A DNA stretch of 64,000 nt, from the NCBI GenBank assembly GCA_002813285.1, contig PHTZ01000001.1, positions 4,463,501-4,527,500 on the forward strand, written 5' to 3'. The position numbers and the translations under genes are program-made. A model generated the notes under the pieces. That model did no database searches and was not told the origin of the DNA. It saw nothing but the letters and a program-made list of their open reading frames with translations. How positions within the stretch are numbered: position 1 is the stretch's first letter; every line of letters begins with the position of its first letter. Below, one piece after another: positions 17,843 to 28,139 of this stretch. The stretch is from Flavobacteriaceae bacterium MAR_2009_75 (lineage in GTDB: Bacteria; Bacteroidota; Bacteroidia; Flavobacteriales; Flavobacteriaceae).

Positions 17843-19897
17843 ATGAAGTATTTGTTTACTTTTTTTAGAATGCTATTCTATCTCTTTGCAATTTTCCTTT
17901 TGTTTCCATTGCAAATAGTAGCGAACAGCCCTTTTGATTTGAAATATTCTGATGACGAATTGGTTAAAAATAATTTGAGCAAAAGTAGTGAAGCCTATAT
18001 AGCCTACTTGAGTAAAAAAGCAAAACTAGTTGTCAGAGACGATCCCACTACCGCATATCATATAGGTGAGAAATTGATTGCATTTGGTGAATCTAACAGC
18101 ATAGAGCAGAGCATAGCCAAAGGAAAACAGATAATCGCAAGAGCATCGATGCTCAAAGTGGTAAATGACAAAAGTTTTAAATTGGCTAGAGAAGCTTTGG
18201 AATATGCCAAAAAAATCGGTGCCGATTCCGTATATCTAGATTGCATAAACATTTTGGGTATCGGTCATTTAAGAAAAAAAGAATTCCATAAGGTTTTTGA
18301 ATATAATCAATTAGGCTTAAATCATGCTCTTACTATTGGTAATTGGGAGAAGAGACTGAAATTCACTACCAACGCAGGTGTGATTCTTTCGATAATCAAA
18401 GAGTATGATAAGGCTTTAATGTATTTCGACAAGTCACTAGAATTGCTTTTAACTCAACCCGAAAATCTTCATTTGGCCCAAATATATATGAACAAGGCCG
18501 ATTTATATTATAACCAAAAAAAATATGATTTTGCCAAGAAAGAGGTTTTAAATTCATTTAAAATTCTTGAAAATATTGATGATAAATTAACAAAAACCGA
18601 GGGTTATATAATTTTAGGTAAAGTTAATCTTGAACATAAAAATCTGGAGTCTGCCCAAAATTATTTTACAAAGGCTCTTAAACTATTGGAAGGTAGAGAA
18701 GATACCAAACGAATTGTAGAAACTAATCTGGGATTGGCCAAAGTTCAACTTTTAAGCCAAAACTATGCAGAAGCTAAAGACTTTGGCTTTTTGGCTTTAG
18801 AGTTGGCGAATAAATCAAATTATAATAACGGAAAGTTAGAAGCTTCGTTATTGATGCACAAAATAAATACGGCACTCGACGACTTTAAAGAAGCCAATAA
18901 TTATTTGGTCAGTTATACGAAACTCTCCGATTCTTTAGAGGTGGCAACGAGCGAAACTAAATTAAAAGTTTCCTTGGCCGAAATGAATTTTAAGAATACA
19001 GAGCAAACCATACGTCTAGAATCAAACCGAAATTTAAAACGTCAAAAATATATACTTTATACTACTATAACCTTACTTCTAATTTTACTGAACATTACTT
19101 TCTTCGTGGTTCATAATGAAAAACAGCAAAAATCTTTAAACAAAGAACTGCATTTAAGCAAAGTCGAGCTAGAAGAAAGGTCTAAAGTGCTACACCAAAG
19201 CAATGAAAACAAAACCAAATTATTTTCAATCATAAGTCATGATTTAAAAGGCCCTATGAATTCATTTAAAGATTTGGTGAGTATGATCAATAGGGGAAAA
19301 TTATCAAAAGATGACCTCTTGCATTTTGCACCGAAGTTCGAAAATAGTTTAGATGGTCTTCTTTTTACATTGAATAATCTATTGACTTGGGGAAAGACTC
19401 AAATGGATGGTATAAAGACAATTCCAGCGAAAATTAACATGGGCGAAATCGTCAATGCTAATATTTCGCTTTTATCGGAAATAGCTAATAAAAAGTCTAT
19501 TGAACTAATGAACGAATTTGGTGAAGATGAGTTGGCTTGGGCAGATAAAGACCAAGTGGATATTGTTCTAAGAAACCTGCTTAGTAACGCAATTAAATTT
19601 ACACCCATAAATGGTACTATAAACGTAGGCTGTAATGCACAAGATAAAATGCTTGAAATTTATGTGAAGGACTCAGGAGTTGGAATGAGCCGTGATGTAC
19701 AAAAACATATTTTTGAAAACGATACGAATTTCACTACATATGGCACCAAAGGAGAAAAAGGTACGGGCCTTGGTTTAATGGTTTGCAAAGAGATGGTTGA
19801 GAATAATGGTGGTGAGATATCGGTGGATAGTCAGGAGGGGAGTGGCTCTTGCTTTTATTTTACCATACCTAAATATTGCAATCAAAATTTAAGTTGA
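17843..19897 (+). CDS. TPR-containing sensor histidine kinase (second of tandem pair)
   Basis: About 684 aa from the ATG at 17843, which begins a signal/anchor sequence (MLFYLFAIFLLFPLQIVA). The architecture equals that of the upstream neighbour: TPR array, transmembrane helix (YILYTTITLLLILLNITFFVV), HisKA with H466 in FSIISHDLKGPMNSF, and an ATPase domain with IVLRNLLSNAIKFT and GTGLGLMVCKEM. The two proteins align almost without gaps from the TPRs to the end (for example VYLDCINILG and NNLLTWGK in both), so they arose by tandem duplication. The kinase cores are more alike than the N-terminal ends, as expected if they sense different inputs. Confidence 0.88.
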   Translation: MKYLFTFFRMLFYLFAIFLLFPLQIVANSPFDLKYSDDELVKNNLSKSSEAYIAYLSKKAKLVVRDDPTTAYHIGEKLIAFGESNSIEQSIAKGKQIIARASMLKVVNDKSFKLAREALEYAKKIGADSVYLDCINILGIGHLRKKEFHKVFEYNQLGLNHALTIGNWEKRLKFTTNAGVILSIIKEYDKALMYFDKSLELLLTQPENLHLAQIYMNKADLYYNQKKYDFAKKEVLNSFKILENIDDKLTKTEGYIILGKVNLEHKNLESAQNYFTKALKLLEGREDTKRIVETNLGLAKVQLLSQNYAEAKDFGFLALELANKSNYNNGKLEASLLMHKINTALDDFKEANNYLVSYTKLSDSLEVATSETKLKVSLAEMNFKNTEQTIRLESNRNLKRQKYILYTTITLLLILLNITFFVVHNEKQQKSLNKELHLSKVELEERSKVLHQSNENKTKLFSIISHDLKGPMNSFKDLVSMINRGKLSKDDLLHFAPKFENSLDGLLFTLNNLLTWGKTQMDGIKTIPAKINMGEIVNANISLLSEIANKKSIELMNEFGEDELAWADKDQVDIVLRNLLSNAIKFTPINGTINVGCNAQDKMLEIYVKDSGVGMSRDVQKHIFENDTNFTTYGTKGEKGTGLGLMVCKEMVENNGGEISVDSQEGSGSCFYFTIPKYCNQNLS

Positions 19898-19909
19898 TTC
19901 CTAAGTGCA

Positions 19910-21037
19910 TTAGAGGTACTTTTTATAAGTAGAGCGGCGTTTGTAGATTTTTGGGTCGAAGTGTTTCCACATTTGACGAATCGCAATATTATCTTCTAGT
20001 TCGGGTGTGCGATAGCACATTTCAATACCTTTTTTCTTGAATGTCTTGTAATACTCGTTGAATATGATTGCGGTAACGCCTTTGTTTTGATACTCAGGAT
20101 GTATACCTATCAAATAGAACAAAGCGTCTTTATTGTGTTTTTTCGCTTTAAGTAAATGATATATTCCCCACGGGAACAATTTGCCGTTAGCTTTTTGGAG
20201 AGCAACAGAGAAGGAGGGCATAACAATTGCGAAAGCTATCAACTTATCTTCTTTGTCAACGATAAATTTTATGTAGTCAGGGTTGATAAATGAGATGTAT
20301 TTTTTTTTGAAATAAGCTTTCTGTTTCTCTGTAATCGGCACGTGTGATGATAACTTCGAATATGTTTCGTTGAAAAGGTCGAACATTTGGTCTGCCATGG
20401 GCAGAACTTCTTTTGTTTTTTTAAAATTTACCTCACGTAAATCATACCTTTTTTTTACGATTCCGTTTAGTTTGGTAAATAATGCCGGATCGGCATTACT
20501 ACTAGGAAACTTGTTCTCAACATACCTCTTTTCTTTTTGAAAACCTAAACGTTCGTAATGCTCAACGTAATACGGGTAATTATACCAGGTCACCATACTG
20601 CCAATGTGGTCGTAACCCTCGGTAAGAACACCGACCTTGTCTAAATTAGAGAAGCCCACTGGTCCTTCCATAAATTCGAGCTGATGCTCTCGGCCAATAT
20701 CGGCTACTTTATCAAGTAGGCATTTAGATACCTCTGGATCATCAATAAAATCAAACCAACCAAAGCGCATTTTTTTTACTTTTTGTTGATTGATTTCGAG
20801 GTGATTTACAATCGCAACAATGCGCCCTACGGGTTCATTGTTTTTGTATGCGATAAAAAAACGGGCATCGGCATTTTTAAAAGCAGGGTTTTTGTTTTTG
20901 TCGAAGGTTTCCATCTCATCTGCTATGATGGGTGGCACCCAGTATTTGGAATCCTTGTAAATGGAGAAGGGAAACTTAACGAAACTTTTTATTTCGCTCT
21001 TTGAAACCGCTTCTTTTAAGGAGACCATACCGTTCAT
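19910..21037 (-). CDS. GNAT-fold acetyltransferase-like protein
   Basis: 375 aa. It has two GNAT-like segments: an N-terminal one (FFIAYKNNEPVGRIVAIVNH, about residues 62-81) and a C-terminal one with the acetyl-CoA loop ALFYLIGIHPEYQNKGVTAIIF (about 305-326). The start KFPFSIYKDSKYWVPP and FMEGPVGFSNLDKVGVLTEG match a conserved family of unknown acceptor that is common in Bacteroidota. It stands alone on the minus strand, convergent with the second kinase gene at a 12-base distance. Confidence 0.8.
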   Translation of the reverse strand: MNGMVSLKEAVSKSEIKSFVKFPFSIYKDSKYWVPPIIADEMETFDKNKNPAFKNADARFFIAYKNNEPVGRIVAIVNHLEINQQKVKKMRFGWFDFIDDPEVSKCLLDKVADIGREHQLEFMEGPVGFSNLDKVGVLTEGYDHIGSMVTWYNYPYYVEHYERLGFQKEKRYVENKFPSSNADPALFTKLNGIVKKRYDLREVNFKKTKEVLPMADQMFDLFNETYSKLSSHVPITEKQKAYFKKKYISFINPDYIKFIVDKEDKLIAFAIVMPSFSVALQKANGKLFPWGIYHLLKAKKHNKDALFYLIGIHPEYQNKGVTAIIFNEYYKTFKKKGIEMCYRTPELEDNIAIRQMWKHFDPKIYKRRSTYKKYL

Positions 21038-21121
21038 TTTGTAAGGTCAATATTAGGCATAATTCAACTGAGAATAAAATTAAACCTCCTAATTTATAGA
21101 AGTAACTTGGGGTGTGGTCCA

Positions 21122-22189
21122 TCAAAAATCAATAGCTCCGCCGCCTTCTGATTTTTTTTGCTTCCTTTCCTTTTTCTTGAGTTTTCTAAGTTGTTTTTTT
21201 GAAGGCCCGAGATTAATATCTTCCGCACCGCTACCACCTGCCTTCTCTTTTTCCTTACGCTTCTTTTTCATGCTGTTTTTCTTGATAGCACCTCCATTTT
21301 CATTGGCATTCTGATCGTCAATGGCCTTGAGTTTATCTTTATGAAGGTCTAAACGATAAGAACCGCCTATGGTAACAAAAACTCTCGATGGGGTATTTTT
21401 AAGACTGGCGCCGAGATTGAAATCAACCTGTAAATTTTCACCAAGTAAGTGGGCTATACCCCCACGAATGAGAACATCTGAATACCTATCACTGTCAATA
21501 CCTTGGTTTTCTATGAATGCACTCCATTTAGGGTTTCTAAAGGCATGGGAAAGCGACACTAAATAACTAAGTTCAGGAAAATCACTGCTTATACGATCAT
21601 AGGCAAAGTTGGTTATCAAGACAAATCTGGGTGACAGCCTACTTTGAGTTGCTATTAAGGCTCGGTATGAGACAGTTGGGTCACCTACATAAAACGGATT
21701 GCCTCCCAAATTAAATGTTGCGCCTCCATACATAGAAATCGAAGGAATAAGATTTTTAAGCTGAAAAACATTATTCGCTCTCCAGCTGTAAAGATTCGGT
21801 TTGTTTCTTTCTTCTGATTTGTATCTGTCATAAATCAGAAATTTCAATCCAACTCTGTTGCGTGAGAAATCGCTAAGGTTGTTCGATGTGCCGAAATCTG
21901 AGAAAGTTATATTCTGGTTTTGATAAGCTCCTTCGTAAATCAATTCGAGCTGCTCGAACAATAGGCCATATCTCAGTGCAAATTCACTGCCCCAAATGTC
22001 ACTTTGTGTATTTAATAGGGCATGGTCTTTTTGCTCATAATAGATACCGGCCTCAAGCTGAAGAACATTTCTGCCTACAGCATAGGCACTGACCGATTGC
22101 CCAGGACGATTTGAGTTGATTACATCTGTGTATTGCGCCAAACTGAAGAATGGTAAAACAAATGCAATAATCTTTAAAAAGTTTTTCAT
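21122..22189 (-). CDS. Outer-membrane beta-barrel protein, phenol-degradation MetA-like family
   Basis: 355 aa from the ATG at 22189, which starts a signal peptide (MKNFLKIIAFVLPFFSLAQ); the longer frame to 22255 lacks one. A mature start of the type TDVINSNRPGQSVSAYAVG followed by many alternating hydrophobic strands fits the transporter family related to putative MetA of phenol degradation, which is widespread in Bacteroidota and of uncertain function. The last 70 residues are very Lys-rich (KKNSMKKKRKEKEK, KKQLRKLKKKERKQKK), an odd addition for a barrel. It is probably in the outer membrane. Confidence 0.75.
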   Translation of the reverse strand: MKNFLKIIAFVLPFFSLAQYTDVINSNRPGQSVSAYAVGRNVLQLEAGIYYEQKDHALLNTQSDIWGSEFALRYGLLFEQLELIYEGAYQNQNITFSDFGTSNNLSDFSRNRVGLKFLIYDRYKSEERNKPNLYSWRANNVFQLKNLIPSISMYGGATFNLGGNPFYVGDPTVSYRALIATQSRLSPRFVLITNFAYDRISSDFPELSYLVSLSHAFRNPKWSAFIENQGIDSDRYSDVLIRGGIAHLLGENLQVDFNLGASLKNTPSRVFVTIGGSYRLDLHKDKLKAIDDQNANENGGAIKKNSMKKKRKEKEKAGGSGAEDINLGPSKKQLRKLKKKERKQKKSEGGGAIDF

Positions 22190-22346
22190 GTCATTACAAT
22201 TGGTAACGGCTAACATGCGTTCTAATGAATTAATTTTTCCGGTGATGGCGGTCAAAAACCGATTTACCTACCGTTGTAGTGGTACTGCTAATGGTACTTT
22301 AGCTAAATTTTAGCAGTTCTGCCCTGCTATTACAACGTCAGAATCG

Positions 22347-22354
22347 TATTTTTG
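22347..22354 (+). promoter_or_regulatory. Putative -7 element (TATTTTTG)
   Basis: An exact TAnnTTTG match 21 bases upstream of the DUF4834-like gene start. Confidence 0.45.
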
Positions 22355-22375
22355 ATATAATTATTTATAGAAAAG

Positions 22376-22639
22376 ATGACATTTTTAAAAACAATCCTCA
22401 TAATCTTACTGGTCTATTACCTCTTTAAGATTTTGGTAAAAATGTTCGCTCCCAAAATCTTTGGGTACGCAGCACGAAAGACCGAAGAGCATTTTAAAGA
22501 AAAGTTCGGTGAGTTTGCCCAACATAATAGGGACACAGAGGAACAGATTGGGGAAGTTATTATAGATAAAAAACCTTCAAAAAAAAGTTCTAGTTCTAAT
22601 AAGGTTGGCGTTTATATCGATTTTGAGGAAGTCGATTAA
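22376..22639 (+). CDS. DUF4834-like small membrane protein
   Basis: 87 aa. A single N-terminal transmembrane helix (ILIILLVYYLFKILVKMF) is followed by a basic/amphipathic segment and a short acidic end (GVYIDFEEVD). The family is small and restricted mainly to Flavobacteriia, with unknown function. It regularly precedes yfhO, as here, so a role in envelope polysaccharide assembly is a reasonable inference. Confidence 0.75.
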   Translation: MTFLKTILIILLVYYLFKILVKMFAPKIFGYAARKTEEHFKEKFGEFAQHNRDTEEQIGEVIIDKKPSKKSSSSNKVGVYIDFEEVD

Positions 22640-22791
22640 GCAATCAGCAATTGAACTACCTAAGTTGCTTTACATTTTTAATTAATTTATCGAATTCGCA
22701 TTATCGATTCATGAATTCGGAAATCTTCCGCAGACTTACTAAAGTCAGATTAAGTTCGTTATTTTAGCCGCGTTAATAAGATTTTCCTGTT

Positions 22792-25242
22792 ATGCAAAAA
22801 GGATTTAAAGCCTTCTTCGTTCACTTTTTTGTAGCTGTTTTTTTCGTTATAGCCGCTTTGGCCTATTTTCACCCAGTTCTTCAGGGGAAAGTGATTGAAC
22901 AGTCTGATATTGTTCAGTACACGGGTATGGCTAAAGAACAGAATGATTTTCGCAAGCGCACTGGTGAAGAGCCCTACTGGACCAATAGTGCCTTTGGGGG
23001 TATGCCGACCTATCAATTAGGTGCTTATTATCCACATGACTATGTGAAGAAATTAGATCGACTTATACGTTTCTTGCCTCGCCCTGCTGACTACCTATTT
23101 CTCTATTTTATCGGTTTTTATATTTTATTATGCTGTCTTAAAGTAGACTATCGCTTGGCTATTATCGGATCTCTCGCATTTGGTTTTTCTACCTATATGA
23201 TTATCATATTGGGTGTGGGCCATAATGCAAAAGCTCATGCCTTGGGTTATTTGCCTATGCTTCTTGGAGGTATTATTCTTGTATTTCGAAAGAAATACAT
23301 TTGGGGTTTTATACTTTCGGCAATTGCCATGGCATTAGAAATAGGTGCTAATCATTACCAAATGACCTATTACTTTATGCTCTTGGTACTAATACTGGGC
23401 ATAGTTTATTTGATCGATGCCATAAGAAAAAGACAGTTACCCCATTTCTTTACATCTGTAGGTATTTTGTTGATTGCGGTGGTTTTGGGTATTTCAGCCA
23501 ACGCCACTGGGCTATTGGCAACTAAAGAATATGCAGATTGGAGCACCCGTGGTAAATCTCAACTTACTATAAACCCTGATGGGTCGTCTAAAGAAAATGT
23601 CGATGGTCTTGATAGGGAATATATTACCCAATATAGTTATGGTATTGCAGAATCATTAGACCTTTTTGTACCCCGGCTATTTGGTGGATCAAACGGTGAA
23701 GATTTGGGTGAAGACTCAAAAAGCTATAATTTTCTCATAGACCAGGGGGTCTCTAGAAGTCAAGCTTTGAATTTTTCAAGTGGCTTACCCTTATACTGGG
23801 GAGATCAACCTATAGTTGCGGGCCCGGCTTATATTGGTGCTATTATATTTTTCTTGTTCATTCTAGGATTGTTTTTAATCAGGGAAAAGGTCAAATGGTG
23901 GCTGCTCGGCGGAACTTTAATGTCTCTGATGCTGTCTTGGGGCAAGAATTTTTCGGTTTTGACAGACTTAATGATTGATTATTTTCCGTTGTACGATAAA
24001 TTCAGGGCCGTGTCTTCCATTCAGATAGTATTAGAGCTTTGCGCTCCTGTGATGGCCGTTTTAGCACTACGCCAACTCTTAAGAAGTACTACAGAGGCTT
24101 CCAAGAAAATGAAATCTTTAAAGATTTCGGTTATAATTGTCGGTGGGTTGGGCGTTCTATTATTTGTTTTCAAAGGCGCTTTCGATTTCATAGGTCCAAG
24201 TGATGACTATTTGAAACAAAATTATGGGGATGAATTGGTTTCATTGATTCAAGCTGATCGTAGGGCCGTTTACAATAGCGACTTGATGCGCTCGCTTATT
24301 TACGTTTTGCTTACGGCGGCAGCAATTTGGTTATATATAAAGGGAAAACTAAAAGAGAATATTGCTATTGGTACCATAGGCCTATTGATTGTCTTCGATT
24401 TGGTCGGTGTTGGACTGCGATATGTTGATGGTGAAAATTTTGTAGCAAAGCGAAGAATGACACAGCCATTTACTGAAACCGCTTTAGATAAAGAAATTAA
24501 GAAAGATGAAGGTGTTTTTAGGGTTTATAATCCTTCAGAAGGTATCAACGGTGCCCGCACCTCATTCTACCACCAATCAATAGGTGGTTATCATGCAGCT
24601 AAACCGGCTGCTTTAGAAGATTTGTTCAGTTTTCATATTTATAAAGGAAACTTGAATGTTCTGAACATGCTAAACGTGAAATATGTAGTGCAACAGGATG
24701 AAGAGGGTAGAAGCTACCCTGCTTTAAACCCAGATGCAAATGGTAATGCTTGGTTTATTAGCAAACTGAATAAGGTAAACAGTGCCGACGAGGAGATAAC
24801 GGCGTTGGAGAATCTAGATACTAAAAAGGAGGCTGTAATAAACACTGCAAAAGTAAACTCACTCAACAGATTTGACTTTCAAGTAGATTCTTTAGCTACT
24901 ATCAAACTATCCAATTATGAGCCGAACCATTTGACCTATACGTCGAATATTTCTAATGCTGGAGTAGCTGTTTTTTCCGAAATGTACTACCCCCAAGGCT
25001 GGAACGCATATATTGATGGTCAATTGAAAGAACATTTTAAGGTAAACTATAGTCTTCGAGCACTACGTGTTCCCGAGGGTGAACATACCATAGAGTTCAA
25101 GTTTGAACCTGAAGTTGTGCAGATGGGCAGTCAGATAACATTAGCATCGTCCATTCTCTTGGCCCTGGCTGTTTTAGGTGGTTTAGGTCTTACATTATAC
25201 CAGAAACGTAAGCCTGAAGAAGATGCTCATGAAGAGGCTTAA
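22792..25242 (+). CDS. YfhO-family membrane protein (GT-C-like)
   Basis: 816 aa. Roughly a dozen transmembrane helices fill residues 10-560, followed by a soluble C-terminal domain (about 600-780) and a last helix (LASSILLALAVLGGLGLTLY). The start region LAYFHPVLQGKVIEQSDIVQY and GGMPTYQLG are YfhO signatures. Characterised YfhO proteins act in glycosylation of surface polymers at the membrane. The following genes (GT4, flippase) are consistent with a polysaccharide or glycan export unit, 45 and 31 bases apart. Confidence 0.88.
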   Translation: MQKGFKAFFVHFFVAVFFVIAALAYFHPVLQGKVIEQSDIVQYTGMAKEQNDFRKRTGEEPYWTNSAFGGMPTYQLGAYYPHDYVKKLDRLIRFLPRPADYLFLYFIGFYILLCCLKVDYRLAIIGSLAFGFSTYMIIILGVGHNAKAHALGYLPMLLGGIILVFRKKYIWGFILSAIAMALEIGANHYQMTYYFMLLVLILGIVYLIDAIRKRQLPHFFTSVGILLIAVVLGISANATGLLATKEYADWSTRGKSQLTINPDGSSKENVDGLDREYITQYSYGIAESLDLFVPRLFGGSNGEDLGEDSKSYNFLIDQGVSRSQALNFSSGLPLYWGDQPIVAGPAYIGAIIFFLFILGLFLIREKVKWWLLGGTLMSLMLSWGKNFSVLTDLMIDYFPLYDKFRAVSSIQIVLELCAPVMAVLALRQLLRSTTEASKKMKSLKISVIIVGGLGVLLFVFKGAFDFIGPSDDYLKQNYGDELVSLIQADRRAVYNSDLMRSLIYVLLTAAAIWLYIKGKLKENIAIGTIGLLIVFDLVGVGLRYVDGENFVAKRRMTQPFTETALDKEIKKDEGVFRVYNPSEGINGARTSFYHQSIGGYHAAKPAALEDLFSFHIYKGNLNVLNMLNVKYVVQQDEEGRSYPALNPDANGNAWFISKLNKVNSADEEITALENLDTKKEAVINTAKVNSLNRFDFQVDSLATIKLSNYEPNHLTYTSNISNAGVAVFSEMYYPQGWNAYIDGQLKEHFKVNYSLRALRVPEGEHTIEFKFEPEVVQMGSQITLASSILLALAVLGGLGLTLYQKRKPEEDAHEEA

Positions 25243-25287
25243 TATCAAGTTTACAATTGCTCTTTACTTTTAACCCCAATTTGACCC

Positions 25288-26559
25288 ATGAAAAAAGTGC
25301 TCATTATAACATATTATTGGCCTCCCGCTGGTGGTCCCGGGGTACAACGGTGGTTGAAGTTCGTGAAATATCTTCGTGATTTTGATATCGAACCAGTAGT
25401 ATATATTCCTGAGAATCCGCATTATCCTATAGAAGATTCATCTCTAGTAAAAGAAATACCCAAAGATCTGACGATTTACAGTCAACCTTTATTCGAACCC
25501 TATGGCGCGGCAAAATTCTTATCCTCTAAGAAAACAAAACGGATCAGTTCGGGTATTATTCAGACTAAGAATCAATCATTTATTGAGAAAATAATGTTGT
25601 GGGTAAGGGGTAACTTTTTTATTCCTGATGCTAGAAAGTTTTGGGTCAAACCGTCGGTCAAATTTTTAACCGAGGTAATAGAAAGTGATAAAATTGATAC
25701 CATTATTACGACGGGGCCACCACATAGTGTTCATCTAATAGGCCAACAGCTTAAGACAAACCTGAAAATTACTTGGTTTACCGATTTTAGAGACCCGTGG
25801 ACATCTATAGGTTATCACAAAAAATTAAAATTAACCGCGTCTTCGCAGAAAAAACATAAGATAATGGAAAGCGTGGTCTTGAATGAAGCCGATCATGTAA
25901 TAACTACTAGTAAAACCACTAAAAAAGAATTTGAAGAAATTACATCTAAACCGATTTCTGTAATAACAAACGGTTATGATTCTGGGTATGCTACAGAGGT
26001 TGACCTTGATAAGAGTTTTACGATTTCACATATTGGATCGTTGCTCACGGGTAGAAACCCCAAAAATCTTTGGAAAACATTATCGAGAATTGCTGCCGAA
26101 AATGCAGTGTTCAGGGCTGATTTACAACTAGAATTTATGGGTGTTGTAAGCCAAGATGTAATGGATAGTCTGTACCATTATGAATTGGGGCCTTATATAA
26201 AATTGAAGGGTTACGGTTCGCATACCGAAGCGCAACGAAAACAAAGGCAGTCACAACTTTTATTGCTAGTAGAGATTGATTCAGAAGAAACTAAAGGAAT
26301 TCTTCCGGGAAAGCTATTCGAATATATGGCAGCTAAAAGGCCTATTCTTGCACTAGGACCTAAAGATTGGGAAGCTGGTCAAATTATTTCTCAGACCAAC
26401 TCGGGAAAAACTTTCGACTACAATTCTGATTTAGACCTAAGAGACACTATACTATATTGGTACGCCGCTTATAAAAAAAATAACTTGATATCGAATTCTG
26501 TTGATATCGAAAAGTATAGTCGAAAATCGTTGACCGAAGACTTGGCTAAAATTCTTTAA
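25288..26559 (+). CDS. Glycosyltransferase, family 4-like
   Basis: 423 aa. The N-terminal Rossmann domain begins VLIITYYWPPAGGPGVQRWLK with the glycine loop typical of GT4/GT-B enzymes. The C-terminal domain has PGKLFEYMAAKRPILALG, where the conserved Glu contacts the nucleotide sugar. No membrane segment is evident. It probably adds a sugar to a lipid-linked glycan, in the same unit as yfhO and the flippase gene. Donor and acceptor are unknown. Confidence 0.87.
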   Translation: MKKVLIITYYWPPAGGPGVQRWLKFVKYLRDFDIEPVVYIPENPHYPIEDSSLVKEIPKDLTIYSQPLFEPYGAAKFLSSKKTKRISSGIIQTKNQSFIEKIMLWVRGNFFIPDARKFWVKPSVKFLTEVIESDKIDTIITTGPPHSVHLIGQQLKTNLKITWFTDFRDPWTSIGYHKKLKLTASSQKKHKIMESVVLNEADHVITTSKTTKKEFEEITSKPISVITNGYDSGYATEVDLDKSFTISHIGSLLTGRNPKNLWKTLSRIAAENAVFRADLQLEFMGVVSQDVMDSLYHYELGPYIKLKGYGSHTEAQRKQRQSQLLLLVEIDSEETKGILPGKLFEYMAAKRPILALGPKDWEAGQIISQTNSGKTFDYNSDLDLRDTILYWYAAYKKNNLISNSVDIEKYSRKSLTEDLAKIL

Positions 26560-26590
26560 AAATTTAATGAGTACTATTGATCAATAGAAA

Positions 26591-28051
26591 ATGGGTATTG
26601 TATTTAAGCAATCAATGAACAACTCTATCATAACCTATTTAGGTTTTGGTATAGGTGCGCTTAATACCTTGGTTTTGTACCTGAATTTTATGTCGCCGAA
26701 ATATTATGGTTTAATTCAGGTTATTTTATCAGCTTCATTAGTGTTGAACCCAATATTGGCATTTGGGGTACCCAATACACTGGTTAAATTTTATAGCAGT
26801 TTTAAAGATAGTACCAGGGTCGATGGTTTTTTGACCATGATGCTGCTTTTGCCTCTTGCATTGATTCTACCCGTAGGTGCAATTGCCTTTTTAGGTTATG
26901 AGGCAATAGGTGATTTTTTGTCGCGTGAAAATCCAATTGTAAAAGGGTATATATGGCACATCTTTTTCATAGGCATGGCCATGGCCTATTTTGAGGTTTT
27001 TTATGGTTGGGCGAGAGTTCAAATGAAATCTGTATTTGGCAATTTTATGAAAGAGGTTTTTTCTCGGGTCATGGTCTTCATCATGCTCTTTCTATTGTAT
27101 TTTAATGTCATTTCGGTAGAGCTCTACATACACATTATGGTAGGCGTTTATATTTTTCGTACGATAGTGATGAAAGTATATGCTTATCGGCTTCATGCTC
27201 CGAAACTGATGTTTAATTTCCCTGAAAATACAAGAAATATATTGGTTTACAGCACACTGATTATATTAGGGGGTTCAGTGGCAGTGGTACTCTTGGAAGT
27301 TGACAAAGTGATGATCAATCAATTTATTAAAATCGAAAATGTGGCCTATTATAGCGTTGCGGGCTTTATAGCGATGGTCATTGCGGTACCTTCACGATCA
27401 ATGCATCAGATAACTTACCCAATGACCGCTGAATTATTGAACAAAAGAGATACGCAGGGTTTACAACGATTGTATCAAAAAAGTTCATTGACTTTGTTCA
27501 TTATTTCTGGTCTATTGTTTCTACTGATTTTGCTTAATCTTGGCGACATGTATAATTTAATGCCAGTGGCCTATAGCAATGGTTATATCATATTTGTATG
27601 GTTGGGCTTGGCAAAATTGTATGATTCTTTAATGGGTAATAACAACTCTATTCTCTACAATTCAGATTATTACCGTGCCGTTTTGATATTAGGGGTTCTA
27701 TTGGCCGTAATGACCATTCTCTTAAACCTATGGTTAATTCCTAAGTTTGGTTTGAATGGAGCTGCAATTGCAAGTTTTTCAGCTCTTTTCACTTACAATA
27801 CGTTAAAAATAGCGTATGTGAAGCTAAAATTCGGAATGACACCCTTTACTCGAGAAACAGTTATAGCTGCGATACTTATTTTTGGTACAGGCCTACTTTT
27901 CTACTTTATCAACTTCCCGTTTCATTCCATAGTAAATATTATTTTCAAGAGCTTACTCATCACAATTTTCTATGTTGTGATACTATATCGGTTTAGAATT
28001 TCTGAAGATGTTTATGCGCTACTTTCCAAATACATAAAAAAAATAGGGTAA
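26591..28051 (+). CDS. Polysaccharide/oligosaccharide flippase (Wzx-like)
   Basis: 486 aa with about 12-14 hydrophobic helices across its whole length. The N-terminus (FKQSMNNSIITYLGFGIGALNTLVLY) and NTLVKFYSSF belong to the MOP/PST exporter superfamily. Such proteins turn lipid-linked sugars across the inner membrane. It follows the glycosyltransferase gene by 31 bases in the same operon. Confidence 0.88.
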   Translation: MGIVFKQSMNNSIITYLGFGIGALNTLVLYLNFMSPKYYGLIQVILSASLVLNPILAFGVPNTLVKFYSSFKDSTRVDGFLTMMLLLPLALILPVGAIAFLGYEAIGDFLSRENPIVKGYIWHIFFIGMAMAYFEVFYGWARVQMKSVFGNFMKEVFSRVMVFIMLFLLYFNVISVELYIHIMVGVYIFRTIVMKVYAYRLHAPKLMFNFPENTRNILVYSTLIILGGSVAVVLLEVDKVMINQFIKIENVAYYSVAGFIAMVIAVPSRSMHQITYPMTAELLNKRDTQGLQRLYQKSSLTLFIISGLLFLLILLNLGDMYNLMPVAYSNGYIIFVWLGLAKLYDSLMGNNNSILYNSDYYRAVLILGVLLAVMTILLNLWLIPKFGLNGAAIASFSALFTYNTLKIAYVKLKFGMTPFTRETVIAAILIFGTGLLFYFINFPFHSIVNIIFKSLLITIFYVVILYRFRISEDVYALLSKYIKKIG

Positions 28052-28139
28052 TTGTGATGTGCTCGAATTAGCTTACCGTGAAATAAACCTGATATTATTA
28101 AATATTTTTTGTAGTATATTTAATACATAACCACTCTGA

